Positions 63,701 through 64,000 of a stretch of 64,000 nucleotides of DNA are shown here, piece after piece (positions within the stretch are counted from its first letter, which is position 1; each line of letters begins with the position of its first letter). The stretch covers positions 13,046,953 through 13,110,952 of the forward strand of contig NC_088324.1 in the NCBI RefSeq assembly GCF_910592395.1, read 5' to 3'. The notes beneath the pieces were generated by a model. That model had not been told where the DNA came from. It saw only the letters and a program-made list of their open reading frames with translations, and did no database searches. The stretch comes from Lineus longissimus (lineage: Eukaryota; Nemertea; Pilidiophora; Heteronemertea; Lineidae). The position numbers and the translations under genes were made by a program.

Positions 63701-64000
63701 ATGTCGCTATAACTGACTACATGTACTTATTCGACTATTTACAACTATCAGTGTCATGGTCTTAAACCTGACTGTTATACATCTTGGTAGATAACAAGGC
63801 AATGTTTCCCTCCAAGTCACACACAAAGTTGTGAAATGGATTTTGAAGTGACAGCCTCAGTGAAGACACTTTCATATCAGAACTGTTGTACCCTCAGGCG
63901 TCAGGATCCTGAACCAACTCAACAGAACAAAGTTTTATTGAATCTTACCATCTAATTTCTGACAGCTTGCTTCCTTGACGCACCAGGCACAGTTCTCATT
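49531..64000 (-). CDS. MEGF8: Multiple EGF-like domains protein 8, 3' 28 exons (5' end beyond window)
   Basis: A large type I membrane protein; vertebrate MEGF8 acts with MGRN1 and MOSMO to lower surface Smoothened. The window encodes 2,140 residues plus stop (human protein about 2,800). All 27 junctions are GT-AG and in phase. Exon starts/ends are given in the four block entries below. Module order: PSI fragment, a unique region, PSI cluster, calcium-binding EGF, EGF and laminin-EGF, CUB, EGF pair, six-blade kelch, PSI cluster, EGF, laminin-EGF run, membrane segment, cytoplasmic tail. Diagnostic matches to MEGF8 and not attractin are [49 protein letters not shown] and EPTDDG...LQLPGG. First CUB and kelch units must lie beyond 64,000. 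No stop or frameshift is seen. Confidence 0.95.
51910..54201 (-). CDS. MEGF8: MEGF8 block: second PSI cluster, calcium EGF and EGF
   Basis: Exons are 54,201-54,051; 53,659-53,461; 53,214-52,991; 52,866-52,611; 52,433-52,253 and 52,102-51,910. PSI-type cysteine patterns are seen in [51 protein letters not shown] and [16 protein letters not shown]. The exon 52,433-52,253 encodes [17 protein letters not shown], a calcium-binding EGF, and 52,102-51,910 has [21 protein letters not shown] followed by CDCNGHSAC. The intron after 53,461 contains a degraded partial copy of the PSI exon. Confidence 0.93.
53307..53407 (-). pseudogene. Degraded partial duplicate of the MEGF8 PSI exon
   Basis: In the intron just downstream of the exon ending at 53,461, about 100 bp repeat the 3' half of that exon including its splice donor. 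In the exon the text runs from 'agctcaagtatgtgctgg' to 'ggcagttcaagcgatcag|gt'; in the copy it runs from 'agctcaagtaggtgcttgg' to 'gtcagttcaaaaggtcag|gt'. The offset is about 145 bp. The copy still reads [19 protein letters not shown] against [19 protein letters not shown], so one PSI cysteine is lost. It is most likely a relic of tandem duplication. Use as an alternative exon is possible but unsupported. Confidence 0.75.
53780..53985 (+). mobile_element. Old SINE remnant sharing the 3' domain of the 60.4-kb SINE
   Basis: The stretch contains 'agccaataaacccaattggc' followed by 'ttggcacgca', matching the 3' region of the SINE at 60,406-60,802 ('ggccaataaacccaattggc' ... 'gtggcacgca'). Upstream words such as 'gtagcttg' also align. 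An upstream 'ccttgagcaagacgcctaac' resembles a widespread SINE core. The tRNA head is not recognisable, so this copy is truncated or strongly decayed. Confidence 0.6.
54399..57854 (-). CDS. MEGF8: MEGF8 block: CUB, EGF pair and six-blade kelch
   Basis: CUB exons are 57,854-57,629 and 57,355-57,193 ([24 protein letters not shown]...LLGAFCGR). EGF exons are 57,018-56,825 ([21 protein letters not shown]) and the start of 56,544-56,246 ([13 protein letters not shown]). Kelch blades follow in 56,544-56,246; 56,020-55,873; 55,703-55,523; 55,292-55,129 and 54,820-54,399, with blade ends such as [36 protein letters not shown] and IYIFGGY. The last exon passes into the first cysteine pair of the following PSI domain ([14 protein letters not shown]). 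Confidence 0.93.
58122..64000 (-). CDS. MEGF8: MEGF8 block: first PSI cluster, calcium EGF and laminin EGF
   Basis: Exons are 64,000-63,949 (edge-truncated, [14 protein letters not shown]); 63,601-63,429; 63,256-63,041; 62,834-62,619; 61,117-60,872; 60,286-60,180; 59,966-59,704; 59,561-59,342; 59,123-58,897 and 58,263-58,122. PSI patterns are [38 protein letters not shown] and [15 protein letters not shown]. The calcium EGF is [20 protein letters not shown]. The next exon holds an EGF and a laminin EGF ([15 protein letters not shown]), and the last another laminin EGF ([18 protein letters not shown]). The introns here carry three mobile elements. Confidence 0.93.
58415..58812. mobile_element. 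398-bp non-autonomous DNA transposon with 5-bp target duplication
   Basis: The terminal inverted repeats are about 18 bp: caggcctttcaattacat at the left (58,415), and the right end read in reverse is caggcctttcgattacat. They are flanked by the direct repeat ATAAG (58,410-58,414 and 58,813-58,817). The interior includes two 'taatttggggaca' phrases and a long A/T homopolymer run (58,676-58,717). There is no coding content. The CAG-type ends suggest a hAT-like element, although hAT elements usually make 8-bp duplications. Confidence 0.8.
60406..60802 (+). mobile_element. Full-length tRNA-derived SINE with 13-bp target duplication
   Basis: It begins with a tRNA-like head carrying a clear A box (tggcctagtgg) and a canonical B box (ggttcgatccc), which closes with a complementary cccggg/cccggg arm. 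A roughly 280-bp body follows and it ends in a (gaa)n tail. Perfect 13-bp direct repeats gatcagtttcaag flank it (60,393-60,405 and 60,803-60,815). The intact target duplication and boxes mark it as young compared with the other repeats here. It sits in the MEGF8 intron between exons 61,117-60,872 and 60,286-60,180, opposite the gene's direction. Confidence 0.92.
61239..62500 (+). mobile_element. 1.26-kb hAT-like DNA transposon derivative
   Basis: Perfect 13-bp terminal inverted repeats cagtgttctccac are present at both ends (61,239 and, reversed, 62,500), with a flanking direct repeat CATAC (61,234-61,238 and 62,501-62,505). Subterminal GC-rich 'ggcgg' and 'cgcccct' words occur on both sides. 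It keeps one protein-coding exon near the left end and otherwise has anonymous GC-richer sequence, so it looks like an internally deleted copy. It lies in a MEGF8 intron. Confidence 0.82.
61564..61836 (+). CDS. N-terminal exon of a hAT-associated zinc-finger/transposase-like protein (truncated)
   Basis: The open frame begins at an ATG ([10 protein letters not shown]) 325 bp inside the transposon and reaches a good donor AAAAAGG|GTGAGT at about 61,836, giving 91 codons. It has a serine/acid-rich tract ([17 protein letters not shown]) and then [19 protein letters not shown]. That end resembles the W-L-x-x-(Y/F)-x-W-x-x-Y-D stretch that precedes the first zinc-binding cysteines of ZNF862/TTF-type, hAT-transposase-related proteins. 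No later exon with the zinc finger or transposase core is seen before the element ends, so this is a fragment. Confidence 0.6.

Overview
The window is animal nuclear DNA: intron-rich genes with GT-AG splicing, large multidomain membrane and nuclear proteins, and many decayed transposon-derived repeats. The families (MEGF8, Integrator subunit 5, heparan sulfate 2-O-sulfotransferase) are general to bilaterians. The repeat content (tRNA-derived SINEs, short inverted-repeat DNA elements, an ACGG-rich minisatellite ending in a hairpin) suggests a marine invertebrate such as a mollusc, brachiopod, echinoderm or hemichordate. I cannot narrow it further from sequence alone.

Layout. From 1 to about 31.9 kb I find no convincing coding exon. 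This third holds old, diverged short tandem duplications (7.6-9.2, 12.8-15.3, 22.5-22.8, 24.6-25.9, 27.0-27.15 kb) and a minisatellite/hairpin element at 30.0-30.2 kb. On the minus strand at 31,990-32,128 is a clean first coding exon that reads like the N-terminus of heparan sulfate 2-O-sulfotransferase. The rest of that gene is not seen, so much or all of 1-31.9 kb may be its first intron. Head-to-head with it, at 33,322-35,291 on the plus strand, is a complete six-exon short-chain dehydrogenase/reductase (318 aa).

Convergent to the SDR, on the minus strand at 36,844-44,121, is a complete Integrator complex subunit 5 gene. It has 19 coding exons plus one candidate 36-nt microexon, giving about 956 or 968 aa. 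All exon joins were checked for phase. Upstream of it, also on the minus strand, 49,531-64,000 holds the 3' 28 coding exons (2,140 codons) of a MEGF8 orthologue. These run from a PSI fragment at the window edge through PSI, EGF, laminin-EGF, CUB, kelch, PSI, EGF and laminin-EGF modules to a transmembrane segment and a cytoplasmic tail with the MASRPF motif. The 5' part of MEGF8 lies beyond the window. Its introns carry a full-length SINE with a 13-bp target duplication, two inverted-repeat DNA transposons each with a 5-bp target duplication (one keeping an exon of a transposase-like gene), an older SINE remnant and a partial duplicate of a PSI exon.

The genes do not form a pathway together: one acts in Golgi heparan sulfate modification, one is an uncharacterised oxidoreductase, one in nuclear RNA processing and one at the cell surface in signalling. 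No CRISPR, operon, rRNA or standalone tRNA gene was seen.
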